Assembly (NCBI GenBank): GCA_036925085.1 | Contig: JAUPFP010000004.1 | Location: 6,343,413-6,407,412, forward strand | Length of the DNA: 64,000 bases | From: Brachycybe producta | Lineage: Eukaryota > Arthropoda > Diplopoda > Playtdesmida > Andrognathidae | Direction: 5' to 3' | Shown: positions 1-11,014 of the stretch, in pieces | Numbering within the stretch: the stretch's first letter is position 1 | Layout: each line of letters starts with the position of its first letter | Position numbers and translations under genes: made by a program | The notes under the pieces: generated by a model | What the model saw: only the letters and a program-made list of their open reading frames with translations | The model's database searches: none | Told to the model about the DNA's origin: nothing

Positions 1-644
1 TTTATTTTTCATATTAAGTTTTCAAAGTGCAATGCCCACCTTAAATATATGCTGATCGAGTGATAGAATGACAAAAAAAAATGGTAAGTGCGGTTATATT
101 TTTAAAAACTATTTCAAAATCGCGAATTTCTAACTCTTATGTTAAACTCCATTGAGTACGCACTCATAAACAAAAGAACATCTATTACAATGCTCGTAAA
201 AATATCTAAAATAAATTTAAAAAACTACAATTGAACCACAGTGAAGCCCACACATTGGCGCACGTGCTGAATTTTTTAAAAATTGTTTTCACGTATTTTT
301 ACGAGCATTTTAATGGATTTTTTTTATTTGGGGCGTACTCAATGGAGTTTAACATAAAAGAAAGAAAGTCGCGATTTTGAAACAGTTTTTAAAAAATATA
401 ACAGCACTTAATAATTTTTTGGTCATTCTATCACTAGATCAGCATATATTTAAGGTACATATTGCAGTTTGAAAACTTAACATTGGACAACTTTAATTAT
501 AAAAACTAAACATATTGCCGCGACTGTGTATTTTAAAAATTAACATTAGGTCTATGTCTATGTTAACATTGGGTCTATGGGCTCAATAGAAAAATGATTC
601 TAGCGCTCTTTGCGGAGATTTCTCGAAGTAATTTAGTGATGTAG
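1..644. repeat. Foldback family A, copy 1 (left end outside window)
   Basis: Long palindromic repeat. The left arm (about 1-250) and right arm (about 262-644) are near-complementary: the block reading GAGTACGCACTC near 155 returns inverted as GGGGCGTACTC near 340, and the GATCGAGTGATAGAATG block near 53 returns near 422-440. The right end is GTGATGTAG at 636-644. By comparison with the copy at 33400, about 120 bp of the left arm lie upstream of the window. There is no open frame of note. Seen directly: the palindrome and two further copies (10427-11014 and 33400-33876). Inferred: a non-autonomous foldback or MITE-like DNA element. The superfamily cannot be assigned because the target duplication is outside the window. 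Confidence 0.8.
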
Positions 645-680
645 GTTTCTGAATAGATACTCATTTTGATATTGTCCTTA

Positions 681-896
681 CGGATGGCGCCACTGCCAGT
701 AGCTATGTGTTCTATAGGAGGTCAGTACCCTCACACCGCAATTTTGAGAAAATTTATGTTTTTCAAGGCGACGTTTTTCAGGAATTGCAAAAAACGAAAG
801 GGTTTTTAGAAACTGGAATACTTGGTGATAATGCTAATAGTTTTTTTTTGATGATGATATCTTTTAAAATAAGCTTTTTATGACATTTTAAAAAAG
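681..896 (+). repeat. Dispersed repeat R, copy 1
   Basis: This stretch is homologous, in the same orientation, to 55692-55878. Shared landmarks in the same order are CGGATGGCGC, AAATTTATGTTTTTCAAG, ACGTTTTTCAGGA, GATAATGCTAAT or its variant, and AAGCTTTTTATGACATT. The two copies differ by many substitutions and small indels, as expected of an old transposon-derived repeat. The segment TTTTTAGAAACTGGAA resembles the end of the TTTTAGAAACTAG MITE family seen at 43498 and 49843, so R may be a relative or a composite. No protein-coding content is visible. Confidence 0.55.
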
Positions 897-1917
897 ATGT
901 AGTTTTTCATGATAATATCAATAGAAAAACCAAAAAAGCGGTTCATTTTTCAAATTGAAATTTTTTGTAATGTGTGTTTCTAAATAAGCTAGCTCACTTG
1001 ACATTTTCCGCTTCCAAATTTTCTAAAAACCATCTATGGAACTTAGTATTAGAAACTGCATTGAGACAAAAATAATATACATAATTATTCAGCTACCTTA
1101 AGCTTTAAATTATATAAGGCAAAACGTCACGCACGTCTTAGGACACTGAAAAAGATGCCAACCACCTAAAGCATATGCGGGTGGGGGGGGGGGGGGGTTA
1201 TATATATATATATATCCAGATTGCTAAACATCTTTTAGCTGAATTTCTTACTTGAGATTATAAATTGCAATGTTTGCATTGTAAAAAGGAATCCTTAGGG
1301 TCCAACATTAGAATATATGAACTATAGTATGTATGCATACTACACCATCATAAGATGCCACTATAAGATTTGTTAGTTTAGTGTATTATTGGCTCAGTAG
1401 ACCACTTTAATATGCAGACATGTCCGAAATTTTGTTCTTTGTGAATAATTTATAATATTCAGTTTTATGAGATCAATGTTTGAATTGCCTGCTACATTGG
1501 TTTTATAAGCGGGTTCTTTCTATACATTATACATTTTTTTATGTCTTAGGTTTTGAAAAGCAGCTTTTATTTTAATAAGAAATTTAGTTTGTAAGAAAAT
1601 ACGAATAATAAATGAAGGATTAGTTCAAGTCCTTATTTTATTGGTTTTATCTTTTAAAAGTAAACATTTTTTTCCTTATTTAAAAATTTGAAATGTCGAA
1701 GTTTCGTAGGTTCGAATGAAAAATGAAAACGAAAAAGTAAAAAGCAATTTTCACATGCTTCCCTCACATCAGCAAAATACTTTTTCTAGTTTTTTGTTTG
1801 AAGAAAAATAAACTCATTTATTTAAGCCTATATGTGCATTTATGTTAGTTGTGTTGCAAGTTGTGCAAATTTATTATCACAATAGGAATCACAATTTATT
1901 GAAAAAAATGCACAACA
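897..1917. other. AT-rich DNA without recognisable gene; poly-G/(TA)n tract
   Basis: No open frame, RNA gene or repeat end was recognised. The one notable feature is a G-run at 1183-1197 followed directly by alternating TA at 1199-1215, a juxtaposition likely to be unstable in replication. Confidence 0.5.
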
Positions 1918-2034
1918 ATTGGGGTGAAAATTTGAACGTTTTGAAAATTTCAACTGGTGAAAAATAGAACGCACGTGGTCTCGCCTATGATAACATGATA
2001 ATGATAACTATGACAACGTGTGTTCTATTTTTCT
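1918..2034. repeat. Palindromic MITE family C, copy 1 (truncated)
   Basis: The left portion begins ATTGGGGTGAAAATTTGAAC and matches the start of the element at 62966-63126. Around the centre near 1996, the segments GAAAAATAGAACGCACG and its complement (ending near 2031) form inverted arms. The outer right arm expected from the other copy is missing, so the copy is truncated at the right. The element is too short to encode anything. Confidence 0.6.
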
Positions 2035-2424
2035 TGAACAGAAAACGTACAAAAAATGCTTCCATCTTGCAGAAAATTTAAAAGGATATAGAAGGGGATG
2101 TACCATATGAGTGACCCTTGCCATGACCTCATTTCTGGGGCAACCCTTCCTATTGGTTGCTTTTTTTTTAACAGAAACCGTAAACTGAACAAAAAAAAGT
2201 TGAAACAGTTTCAGCTTTTTTGCAGTTGTTGTAAAACGAAAAGTTTTATGACTTTCATTTTTGTTGACGTTTTACGCATGTGGGACCTTAGCTTTAGTTT
2301 TATTTATGTCAAGATGAAGTTGTTGCAAACAATAAAAATCAATATCTCATTTATGATTGGCCCTTGTTGTCCCATAGAGAAAGTGAAATTCTTGAGTACA
2401 AGTTAGTTTGCAGCATGAGTTATG

Positions 2425-2596
2425 CCAGGGACACATGTGCAGAAAACGTAAAAGAAAGCATGTAAGAAAACAGAAAACAGACAATTCTCCTGTTTTCAAA
2501 TACAAGAATGCAAAACATGCAAACAGAAAAAGAAAACCAACAGAATTTCTTTTGTTGCAGTGGTTTTCTTGTGTGCTTTCTGCATGTGTGGCCCTG
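2425..2596. repeat. Short inverted-repeat element (MITE-like)
   Basis: The ends CCAGGGACACATGTGCAGAA (2425) and TTCTGCATGTGTGGCCCTG (2578-2596) are inverted near-copies, and the arms continue inward (AAAGAAAGC against GTGTGCTTTC). Small open frames run through it on both strands, as expected of a palindrome, and are not taken as genes. No target duplication could be read, so the superfamily is unknown. Confidence 0.5.
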
Positions 2597-3576
2597 ACTT
2601 TACATATAGCAATGTACAACAACTTTTATTTTTACTAATGTGACCACTGAAGTCAGTGTTACTGTTAAATGTATAATGTACTCATTTTACATAGTTCCTT
2701 ACTTGAAAAGTTTATCACTTGTGGTTGGTTATATTGCAAAGTTTTAAATAATTAATTCCAACTTGATAAATCTAATGCACAATTTCTGTCCACTACATAA
2801 TTGTAAGAAAGTTATTCTTGGTTTTTAAAAAGAATGTTTCATATAAATGCATAATTTATTATGAAATGTTTCTTTTGCCAAACTCTGCTAACTTTTAATT
2901 ATTCAGTTTGCAATTTCCAATGTGACTGTATTATTTTCTATTTGCGTTTATTTTGTACAATCGATAAAAAAAAGTGGATGATGCATCACTTCGTCCAATT
3001 CCAGTATGTCAACAAATAAAACGCTTATGGTATAAGTAGATGGAGCAAGGGATGCACAAAGACCAATATAGTTAATTTCGCATTCATTATGTACTATAGA
3101 TAGAATTTGAAATTGTTCTTGTCAGTAACATCTGTTAAAGAGGTCATTTTTAGGGCTCTATAGCTCTTCCTATTTGACTTGACGTGGGCTTTATTTTTAT
3201 GTAAAAGGAAATTTAGCAAAGTTCTACTAATAAAAAAAAGATGGTCCATTTATAATTTCCTGTTGGCTAGTAACTAATATATTTATGCATAGGTACACAT
3301 CAGGAAACATTCTCATGAAGTTTTGTGGTCAAAAGGGTCGTATGTTACATATTAAAAATATCTTAGGTCAACTACATCCTAGGTTTAGCTTATTTTTTTT
3401 TTGTTTTATCTATGCTAAATATCTCTTCAATCTCCGCCATATACTCTGTAGAGGCAATGTGCACAGTACATGCACATGCTAGCGTCATCTAGTAACCAGA
3501 TAAATAATTCTCAGTAGGGAAAGTAGCCGTTGTTATCCATGTTATCTATGCATTGCATTAGTTGCATGATCGTAAT
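2597..3576. other. AT-rich DNA, nothing recognised
   Basis: I see only scattered short open frames without family resemblance. No repeat partner inside the window was noticed. Confidence 0.5.
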
Positions 3577-3640
3577 CAGTAGCGTAGCTAGGTTTTTGGC
3601 GCCGACAGCAAAACTCTTCAGTGCGTCCCCTGATCCTGAG
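3577..3640 (+). mobile_element. Terminus of a hAT-like element (remnant)
   Basis: The sequence CAGTAGCGTAGCTAGG at 3577-3592 resembles hAT terminal inverted repeats of the CAGTGGCGTAGC type found in many invertebrate genomes. No matching right terminus (CCTAGCTACGC orientation) was found nearby, so this is at best an orphan end. The assignment rests on resemblance of one 16-bp end only. Confidence 0.35.
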
Positions 3641-4082
3641 GCGTTTTTGAGCTTTTAGAGCATTTAAATATTTTTCGACTTTTGGCCGTTTTTTTTAAAG
3701 CCAAAGATATCAAATTAAATGGTACCTTAAAATGCTAGAGAAAAGTCTCGAAAAAAATCGCAAAAATCATGAAAAACGTTAAAAAACCACCACCTCCATA
3801 CATTTTCTTAAAAAAAAATTAACATAACTCATTAAAGAAGAAAAAAACGTGCAAGCTTTTTTTTCTTTGTATTATTATATAGATGAACAATTATGGCGTC
3901 TGAACACTGTGCATATTATAATGTTAACGCCATGTATATACACTTAATTACTTCAAATTCTTACTTCCTACATGTATACACTATATATGGAGCAAGCTTT
4001 ACTATATTCCCTTATTGCTCGTCTTTGCTTATAGCCCAGTTTACAGCTTTTCTCTTGAGTATAGTCCCTTTTTTGGGGGCGA

Positions 4083-4620
4083 CTGAATAAGCGCCAAATT
4101 GAACAAACGCAAAACTGAATAACCGCCAAATTTTTGGCTTTTATTCAGTTTGGCGTTTCTTCCATTTGGCGCTTATTCAGTTTGGCGTTTGTTCCATTTG
4201 GCGCTTATTCAGTTTGGCGTTTGTTCCATTTGGCGTTTATTCAGTTTGGCGGTTATTTAGGTTTTTTGTAAATTGTGATGGTCCAAATATTGTGAGCTTT
4301 TATAGACGTCAGACTGTGCAGATTTACAGCTAACCAAACCTAACCTAACCTAACCTAACCAATCCTAACCAATCCTAACCTAACCTAACCTAACCTAACC
4401 ATGTGTTTATCACATTTTGGCGGTTATTCAGTTTGGCGCTTGTTCAGTTTGGCGCTTGTTCCATTTGGCGCTTATTCAGTTTGGCGTTTGTTCCATTTGG
4501 CTTTTATTCAGTTTGGCGTTTGTTCCATTTGGCGTTTATTCAGTTTGGCTTTTATTCAGTTTGGCGTTTGTTCCATTTGGCGTTTATTCAGTTTGGCGTT
4601 TGTTCAATTTGGCGCTTGAT
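4083..4620. repeat. 16/32-bp satellite (TTTGGCG units) in two blocks
   Basis: Tandem units of about 16 bp alternate between a TTTGGCGYTTATTCAG form and a TTTGGCGTTTGTTCCA form, giving a 32-bp higher-order period. The first block opens with inverted units (4083-4130) and then runs forward to about 4258. A spacer and a telomere-like tract follow, and a second forward block runs from about 4416 to 4617. Because 16 is not a multiple of 3, all three forward frames stay open and read as pseudo-repeats of the type FGVCSIWRLF. These are not genes. Confidence 0.9.
4331..4400. repeat. Interstitial telomere-like (AACCT)n / (TTAGG)n tract
   Basis: About 13 consecutive AACCT pentamers, with two AATCCT variants, lie between the two blocks of the TTTGGCG satellite. 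(TTAGG)n is the ancestral arthropod telomere repeat, which supports an arthropod source. Seventy bases inside other satellite sequence is interstitial, not a chromosome end. A chance microsatellite expansion cannot be excluded. Confidence 0.75.
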
Positions 4621-6069
4621 CAGTGCCACCCTTTTTTGTGCAAGTTGCATGAGGGGTTTACTAGTATGATTTAATAGAAAAACAACAAACAACATTACTC
4701 AACAAATTACTGTATGGAATAGTGCAATGCCACACAATACCAATTGTTATAGAAGAATGGTATACTTTATCCCTTTACTCATCAGTAATGAATGTCACAT
4801 CAAATTGTTGAGTATAATATAATTTATTTGGTGTGAACCTTTCTAAGCTTTACAGCACAGTTTGCACAGCATTTTTCAACAGTTTACATTATTAATGTGA
4901 CTCCAGCTTTAGTTGAATTTTCTATGGTGATGTGGAGGGGGGGGGGGGTTGCTTAATTGAGAGAATTGTCAAAATACTTACTACGTTATAAATTCTTACT
5001 GTATTTCGATTTTATACACATGAAGCAGCTATTATGAGGAAAGAAAGAGCCAAAGAGTTTATTGTGAACCTGTGTGTACATGTTAGACGTATACAAAAGC
5101 TATTCAACTTTTTAAATGCACAGAAATTATAGCAGCCATTGCAACAATTCTTGTTAATAAAGTAGAGGGGAAAAAAAAGGAAATGAGGCCATATATAGCC
5201 TCTGCTGATAGCAATAAAAAATCTCCAAAAAAAAATATTTCTATGAATGACCAGACCGGATTGGAACTTTATAAACGTTTTTAAACACTAAAAGCTTTTT
5301 ATTCTTTATTTATCAAATAAAAAAAAAAGAATCTAGGGGTTCCGTAACTTATGTTCAACAATAAAACGTACACAATTTTGAAAATGAAATTTACCATTTC
5401 CTTTAGAAATGGGGACTATATTTTTTTTTTGTGATATAACTATAATTTATCACAATAGATTATGTTTAAAGAGTTATATATAAAAATAAAACCCAAAATT
5501 GCATGAAATTGGGGTGCCCCATACCATGGTAGGCAAACATAAAAACGAATGATAAAATCTGCAGTAATTTTTTGTAAAATAATGTAGTAATTGTAGTAAC
5601 ATTAGTTGTTCTGAAATAATTTTGAGTTATATATAAAAAGAAATCTTACACTGTTTACTTTAAAATTTACTGAAAATTAATTTTATAAGTAATTAAATAA
5701 GTCGAAATAAATTTAATAATTGATTTTATTTTACTTCTGTTGTAGGTTTTTATTAGGTTTGTTTATTTGCACTATTTAAAATCAGCATAGTTTTTATTTA
5801 TCAAATAAATTTAAAAAATGCCAATAATATACATTCTATTGTATAATGTATGCCTAAAACCAATCGATGCTATGAAAATTTGTGACTATCGTTGAGAATT
5901 GTCAGTTTTACAATTATGCAATAGAAGAAAAAAAAAATTCATAAAATTTTCACATTACGAGCTCGTATATTTAAAGGCAAATATTCCGAAATCATAAAAT
6001 GCTTATTCATTTTTTAAAATGAATTCTGGTCATTTTCATTTAGTTTTTTTTTTAAATTATTAAACCTTA
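4621..6069. other. AT-rich DNA, nothing recognised
   Basis: Very AT-rich sequence with homopolymer A and T runs and a G-run near 4937-4948. There is no coding signal, and no repeat partner was noticed. Confidence 0.5.
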
Positions 6070-6380
6070 TACCTTGTACATGTACGTACACACATGAGTT
6101 AAATGGATTCAAATTAAATGTGTTTAGGTGAATTATATGGAATCCAGTTAAGGATACGAACCAAATAAAAATTGACTTTATTATTAATATTTTAAATTTA
6201 AATACTAAATCAATATTTTGTCAATAGTTTATAAATTATATTTAAGTATTAACTCAATATTTTGAGATTATTAACTGAATAAATTGAATTCGACATATTG
6301 TTTGTTTGTCCTTCACAGGGCTCTGTAGAACAAGTTTATTATTTAAATGCATTTAAATTATCAGGTGTGTACCAGGTTTT
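6070..6380 (+). repeat. Dispersed repeat D, copy 1 (uninterrupted)
   Basis: This block recurs in inverted orientation at 24712-25552. Shared landmarks are ACCTTGTACA, AAATGTGTTTAGGTGAATTAT, the AATATTTTGTCAATAGTTTAT stretch, GAATAAATTGAATTC, TTGTCCTTCACA and ATTATCAGGTGTGTAC. Here the sequence runs through CATATTGTTTG at about 6294 without interruption. The other copy carries a 549-bp mariner-type insertion at the corresponding point, so this copy serves as the empty site. Nothing in it is recognisably coding. Confidence 0.8.
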
Positions 6381-8261
6381 AGACAATAACTTTCCTGTAC
6401 TGGCAACTTCCTATCTTTTCCATGTTAAGGCGTTGCATGACTGCTCTAAGGCGGACGTGCTGACAGAAGCTAGGCCATCTCCGTCTGGTGGTATTATCTG
6501 TACGTAAAATTTTAGCAAAAGTCTCATTTTGTTTTTTCTTAGACTATTACCTTCCGGTAGGTAATATTATAAGATATTCTCGCTAGAGTGTTTCAAAAAC
6601 GACGCCACATATCTGTCAAACACAAAATTTTGGGAGTTGCCAGTCCAGCAAGGTAATAGTCTTAGATTAAACATTAAGGGCTCTGTACAAGAACTGGAGA
6701 AAAATAAAATGGTGTTATTGCCCATCATGTCCAGATACAGGTTATTCACATTCTATTAACATTGTAGTTCCTATTGAGTATTATCATGAATTAGGCCTAT
6801 GTTAGATTATGCTCAGTTGGTGTTAAAAAAATAATGCAGACAAAAAAACAGATCACCACCCGGATTTCCATTTATCAGAAAACATATTTGCATGATGGAA
6901 TGTTGTGACTTTCACATCTGTGCATTGCTATTTTACAAATTAAGAGGGGCTTCATAGAAAAAAAAATACTTGTGTAAATGCAAGGTAGATGGCACCTGCA
7001 ACCTCCATAGGTGGCCAAGTACACATGCCAATTAGTTGAAAATAGGATAGCTTTTAGCTCTAAACAGCTCTAAACAACCTATTATCAGCACGTGACAAAC
7101 TTATCCAAAACATAGAACACCAGAGAGCACGTGTAGAAATAGTGACACAATTAAAAGTTTGCATTGAAAAAAGGATGGTGAGTCAGAGTTGAAAAATGTC
7201 AGTACATTTCTATGGGAGGAGGGCTAGTGGCGCCATCTAATGCTACAGTAACAAAATAAATGATCTACTTACATTCTTAATTGAACATTGATGGCGGTTA
7301 CTTTATACAGAGAAAAAATAAGCATTTTATTCTTTATGTAACTTTTAAATTTTTTTTATCATTTATTTTGTTGACCATCAAAAAAAAGGATGTTAATTGC
7401 ATTGAAATATAGCAATTGTTATTTTGTTGGCATTCTATTTGGGGGGGGGGGTGTTTTAGTCGATTACAATAATTGTGTTAGTGAACTTGATCATTAATCT
7501 TCTATCTCTGAATGAAGTTATGACAGGCTTTAAGACAACACATAGTTAAGACACTCCTTTATGTGAGGGTGAATGATTGGTCATAATAATGTAGAAACAA
7601 CAACCAATATACCAATGATGGTAGCTAGAACATCAATATCTTGCTTCCAAATGTTACAATTTTGGTATAAAGGATATTTTTCGGAGAAAGAGAGAGAGAG
7701 AGAGAGAGAGAGAATGAATAAGAAAGACTAAACCTAAGATGAAACCATGCGAATATTGCCTCCTTGAACATACTGTTGTCACGGCAACAAGAAAAGAGGG
7801 TTTTGTTTCTTTATACCAATATATGTAGTGCCTATAGTAAAAACAAGCAATTAGGAGGAAAAATACTACATCCTGACAAACAATCTAGGTTTTAGAAGGT
7901 TTTTTAGGCTAAAGCTTTATTTTAGCCTACTGCTAAGCTAGAATAATAATAAAAAGAAATGTGTGTTTTGTAAGGCAATCACATCTCTTTGCATTGCAGT
8001 GCATCAAACTAATAACAATTGATGTCGTCCAGTTACCTCACACTATGCAAACTTAAGTTGTTTCATAAATAGCCATTGCAAAAGCTGCAAATGAAGGAGA
8101 ACAATTAAATACAACTAAAGTTATTATAGATTTATGAAAGCAATATTAAGAGAAATAATTTTTTTTATAAACTAGAAAAGTAAATGTATGTCAATTTCGA
8201 ATTCTTGATTTTACAACCGATTTTTAAAAAATCAATGTCTTTAAATCATGATTTAAATCAG
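6381..8261. other. AT-rich DNA with (GA)n and poly-G tracts
   Basis: No gene recognised. A poly-G run lies at 7441-7450 and a (GA)n microsatellite at 7684-7713. Small open frames have no family resemblance. Confidence 0.5.
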
Positions 8262-8767
8262 TGAAATCTGGTAGTCCATAGTCTAGTTAGTTCATAGTCA
8301 AAATACATTTGGAAAGAAAAACCACAAACATGTATGAGTTCTAGCTCCTATTTCTCTAATGGCCTTTGGATGGCCATTTTTACATATACAGGGGTTTCTA
8401 GTAAGAATTCCATTTAACAATGATCTGTTGTCTGGAACTAGCAAGCGTTCAAGAAGGGCAAGGCTTTGTTCAGCTCTACAGTTTGCTAGTGATTCCCACT
8501 GAAGTTCATCTAGCATGAGAGTCACACTGTCAGAGTACATGTATTTACCCAAATTTTGCAGCCCTATGCTGTACCTTTTCTATTTCGCATGTTAGGTTAG
8601 CTCAATAAAAATTCCAAATTGGTGAGCAATATTCTAAGAGGTCTGACAAGATTAAAATAATGGACTTCTTTTACATTTTCTTTGCAATTTTTCAAAGCCC
8701 GCTGTACGAACCACAGAATTTGATTTGCTTTGATTACTGCTTTTGTTATCTTCCAAAAGAAGTCTTG
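8262..8767 (-). pseudogene. LINE (Jockey/CR1-like) RT C-terminal remnant
   Basis: On the minus strand the sequence reads, with stops and frame changes, through the segment that follows the polymerase domain in non-LTR retrotransposons. From right to left one finds a KAVIKAN-type stretch, NCKENVKE (near 8690), NLVRPL, EIEKVQHRAAKF, then an open stretch (8298-8552) with LMLDELQWESLANCRAEQS, LALLERL and a terminal FFPN box. The same order of motifs occurs at 42955-43420, so both belong to one or two related families. The copy is 5'-truncated and has internal stops, hence dead. Confidence 0.75.
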
Positions 8768-9734
8768 GATAAGGTTAAACCAAGATATTTATGTAGTAAC
8801 ACAAGAAGTCATTTTTGTTCACGTTATGCAGATTGCACGACGGGTTTATTAGTAGTTTTATATAATACAACTGTGGGGTGGGGCGTTGATTCTGGAACAT
8901 AGTGTACATTGTATAATGGAATTATGTATTCCTTGTTGTTACTGTTTTATTTATATTCATAGTTTTATATGTGTCACTTCAAGTTTAGCATTTTGAAGCT
9001 GAACATATTTCAGAACTCTGTTCAATATGTAACAGAATTTGTTTGGCACCAGCCAACAACAAATATATACATGGTTTTTTTTTGTTGTGTTGTTGTTAGT
9101 TTGTTATAAATTCAACATGTCACTCATCTTTCAAAGTGACGCAAATATTGGCTAAAGTTTTATATATTTTGAACAAAAAAGGGGGGCTCCTTATATTAAA
9201 GTACTTCAATGTAGTAATTTAGTAGATAATTTAAACGATCAAAGGCAAAAGTTATGAAAAAGACAATAGACAAGTTAGAAAGTATAAAAAGCATGTTGAT
9301 TGACGCAGGAAATGAGATCCTCTTCACACATCATCGTCATCATCATCACCATCGTCATCATCATCATAATCATCATGAGATTCATCACCATCATCATCAT
9401 CATCATTTTTTTTCTCGTTTGTTTGCATAAGCGTCTATTATAAAAACATTTTTGTTTGTGCTAATGAGAAAATATAAAAATGTGGTTTAATAACACGCAT
9501 GCGCACTTTATAAAATCACAATTACAGCAGGATTTTTTTATTGGCACTGACATATGTAACTTCAATAATGTTTTTTCATAGTGTTGGCGCCCCTATTTGT
9601 CCACTTTTTTTCTTTTTCTCATCTTTTTTTTTTCGTCTCTTTGCCCTGTCCTATTTTTTTGTGAAATTTATTTTAACGAGCAGATTATCTTTTCTTAGTT
9701 CCTCTGCATTCGAACTTGGGTCTTAAGATTTTTT
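8768..9734. other. AT-rich DNA; (ATC)n microsatellite
   Basis: No gene recognised. An interrupted ATC/CAT trinucleotide microsatellite occupies about 9329-9407, and a T-rich tract with short hydrophobic open frames lies near 9600-9680. Confidence 0.55.
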
Positions 9735-9940
9735 AAGGGCGGCTGCAGACGATGCGTGCACATGTCCACAGATGCAGTAAAAAAATACTGCACTTTATTT
9801 ACTTCCGGATCTAGGCACGCGGGCCTTAGACCGTCACGACTTTTTAGACAAAATTCGTCACGGTCCAAGGTCCGTGTCCAGATCCGGTCCCCGTCATTTT
9901 TTATGGGTTCAACGGGGCCGACAGTGGACGCCTTTCTCCC
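9735..9940. repeat. GC-richer palindromic element
   Basis: This 200-bp island is much richer in GC than its surroundings. CCGGATCTAGGCACGCGGG (9806) and the inverted CCGTGTCCAGATCCGG (ending 9883) form arms around a centre near 9845, with GACCGTCACGAC against GTCACGGTCC. The outer ends, GGGCGGCTGCAGACGATGCG and GACAGTGGACGCC, are only weakly inverted. Open frames on both strands follow from the palindrome. It is likely a MITE inserted beside or into the LINE remnant that starts at 9941. The superfamily is not determined. Confidence 0.5.
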
Positions 9941-10290
9941 ATAAAAACCAAGCTTCAAACTATAGGCCTGTATCTCTAACTTCAGTGGTTTGTAAAATTC
10001 TTGAGCATATCATACATTATACTCTGGCTGCATTAAGTTTCTCAAATCTCCTGAGAGGGGCACTCTTGTGAGACTCAACTTATCCTGGTAGTGGATGACC
10101 TCCAGAAAAGTTTAGACAATGGTAAACAGGTTGACATGGTGTTTCTTGACTTTTGTAAGGCATTTGACACTGTTTCACATTCAAAACTTCTGGCAAAAGT
10201 TGCAGCATATGGGTTGAAGGGGCAGGTAACCAAATGGGTAACTTCTTTTTTAAGTGATAGGAAACAAAGGGTAGGTTGTCACTTCCTGTT
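9941..10290 (+). pseudogene. LINE reverse transcriptase fragment (motifs 1-A)
   Basis: Two frames together give the N-terminal half of a non-LTR reverse transcriptase. SNYRPVSLTSVVCKILEHII (9947-10006 region) is the conserved motif before the fingers. After a frame change near 10060 comes GHSCETQLILVVDDL, then VDMVFLDFCKAFDTVSH around 10130-10180 (motif A with its catalytic Asp), then FLSDRKQRV at about 10245-10275. The frame is lost before the GVPQG and ADD boxes, so the fragment is truncated at its 3' side and shifted at least once. It is similar in type to the fragments at 17940 and 58355, which preserve later motifs. Confidence 0.85.
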
Positions 10291-10426
10291 AAACAGTTGT
10301 GCATTTTGTGACATTTTCACTCCTCATTCAGTCAAAAACTAAATACAGGTTCTCATTATTTGCTATGTTGTTTGTAGACTGTTGTGACTACCAGCATTGC
10401 ACGGGCCCCTGCATTTGAATATTTGA

Positions 10427-11014
10427 TATAACTCTATTGAGTACGCCCAAATAAGAAAAAAAAACATCCTTTAAAATGCTCGTAAAAATACCTAAAAATA
10501 ATTTTTAAAAAACTACAATTAAACCATAGTGAAGCCAACACACTGGCGTGCACGTGCTGAGTTTTTTTTTATGGTTTTTTAATTATTTTTAGGTATTTTT
10601 CCGAACATTTTAATTGTTTTTTTTTTCTTATTTTGGGCATACTCAATAGAGTTTAACATAAGAGTTAGAAATTCCCAATTTTGAAATAGTTTTTAAAAAT
10701 ATAACCACACTTACCAATTTTTTGTCATTCTATCACTCGATCAGCATATGCACATTGCAATTTGAAAACTTAATATTGGCCAACTTTAAATATGAAAAAT
10801 AAACATATTGCCGCGATTGTGTTTTAAAAATTAACATTTTTTCTTTAACATTGGGTCAAGGGGCTCAATAGAAAAACGATGCTAGCGCTCTTTGCAGATA
10901 TTTTTCGAAGTAATTTTGTGATGTAGCCTCTTAACATTGGATCAATGGGCTCAATATAAAAACGATACTAGTGGTCTCTGTGGAGATTTTTCGAAGTTAT
11001 TTTGCAATGTGTAG
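10427..11014. repeat. Foldback family A, copy 2 with duplicated terminus
   Basis: Homologous to 1-644 and 33400-33876. The left arm is truncated, starting at ACTCTATTGAGTACGCCC. The palindrome centre lies near 10560 and the right arm runs to GTGATGTAG at 10918-10926. A second diverged copy of the last 80 bp follows at once (10928-11014, from TTAACATTGG through GGGCTCAATA to GCAATGTGTAG). The element therefore has a tandemly duplicated end. Confidence 0.75.

Noticed and set aside
4401-4674. Three overlapping plus-strand frames with FGVCSIWRLF-type repeats, looking like a repeat protein
   Set aside because: They are read-through of a 16-bp satellite in all three frames, with no start context or independent codon signal.
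9756-9958. Overlapping short frames on both strands in a GC-richer patch
   Set aside because: They are mirror frames of a palindrome centred near 9845.
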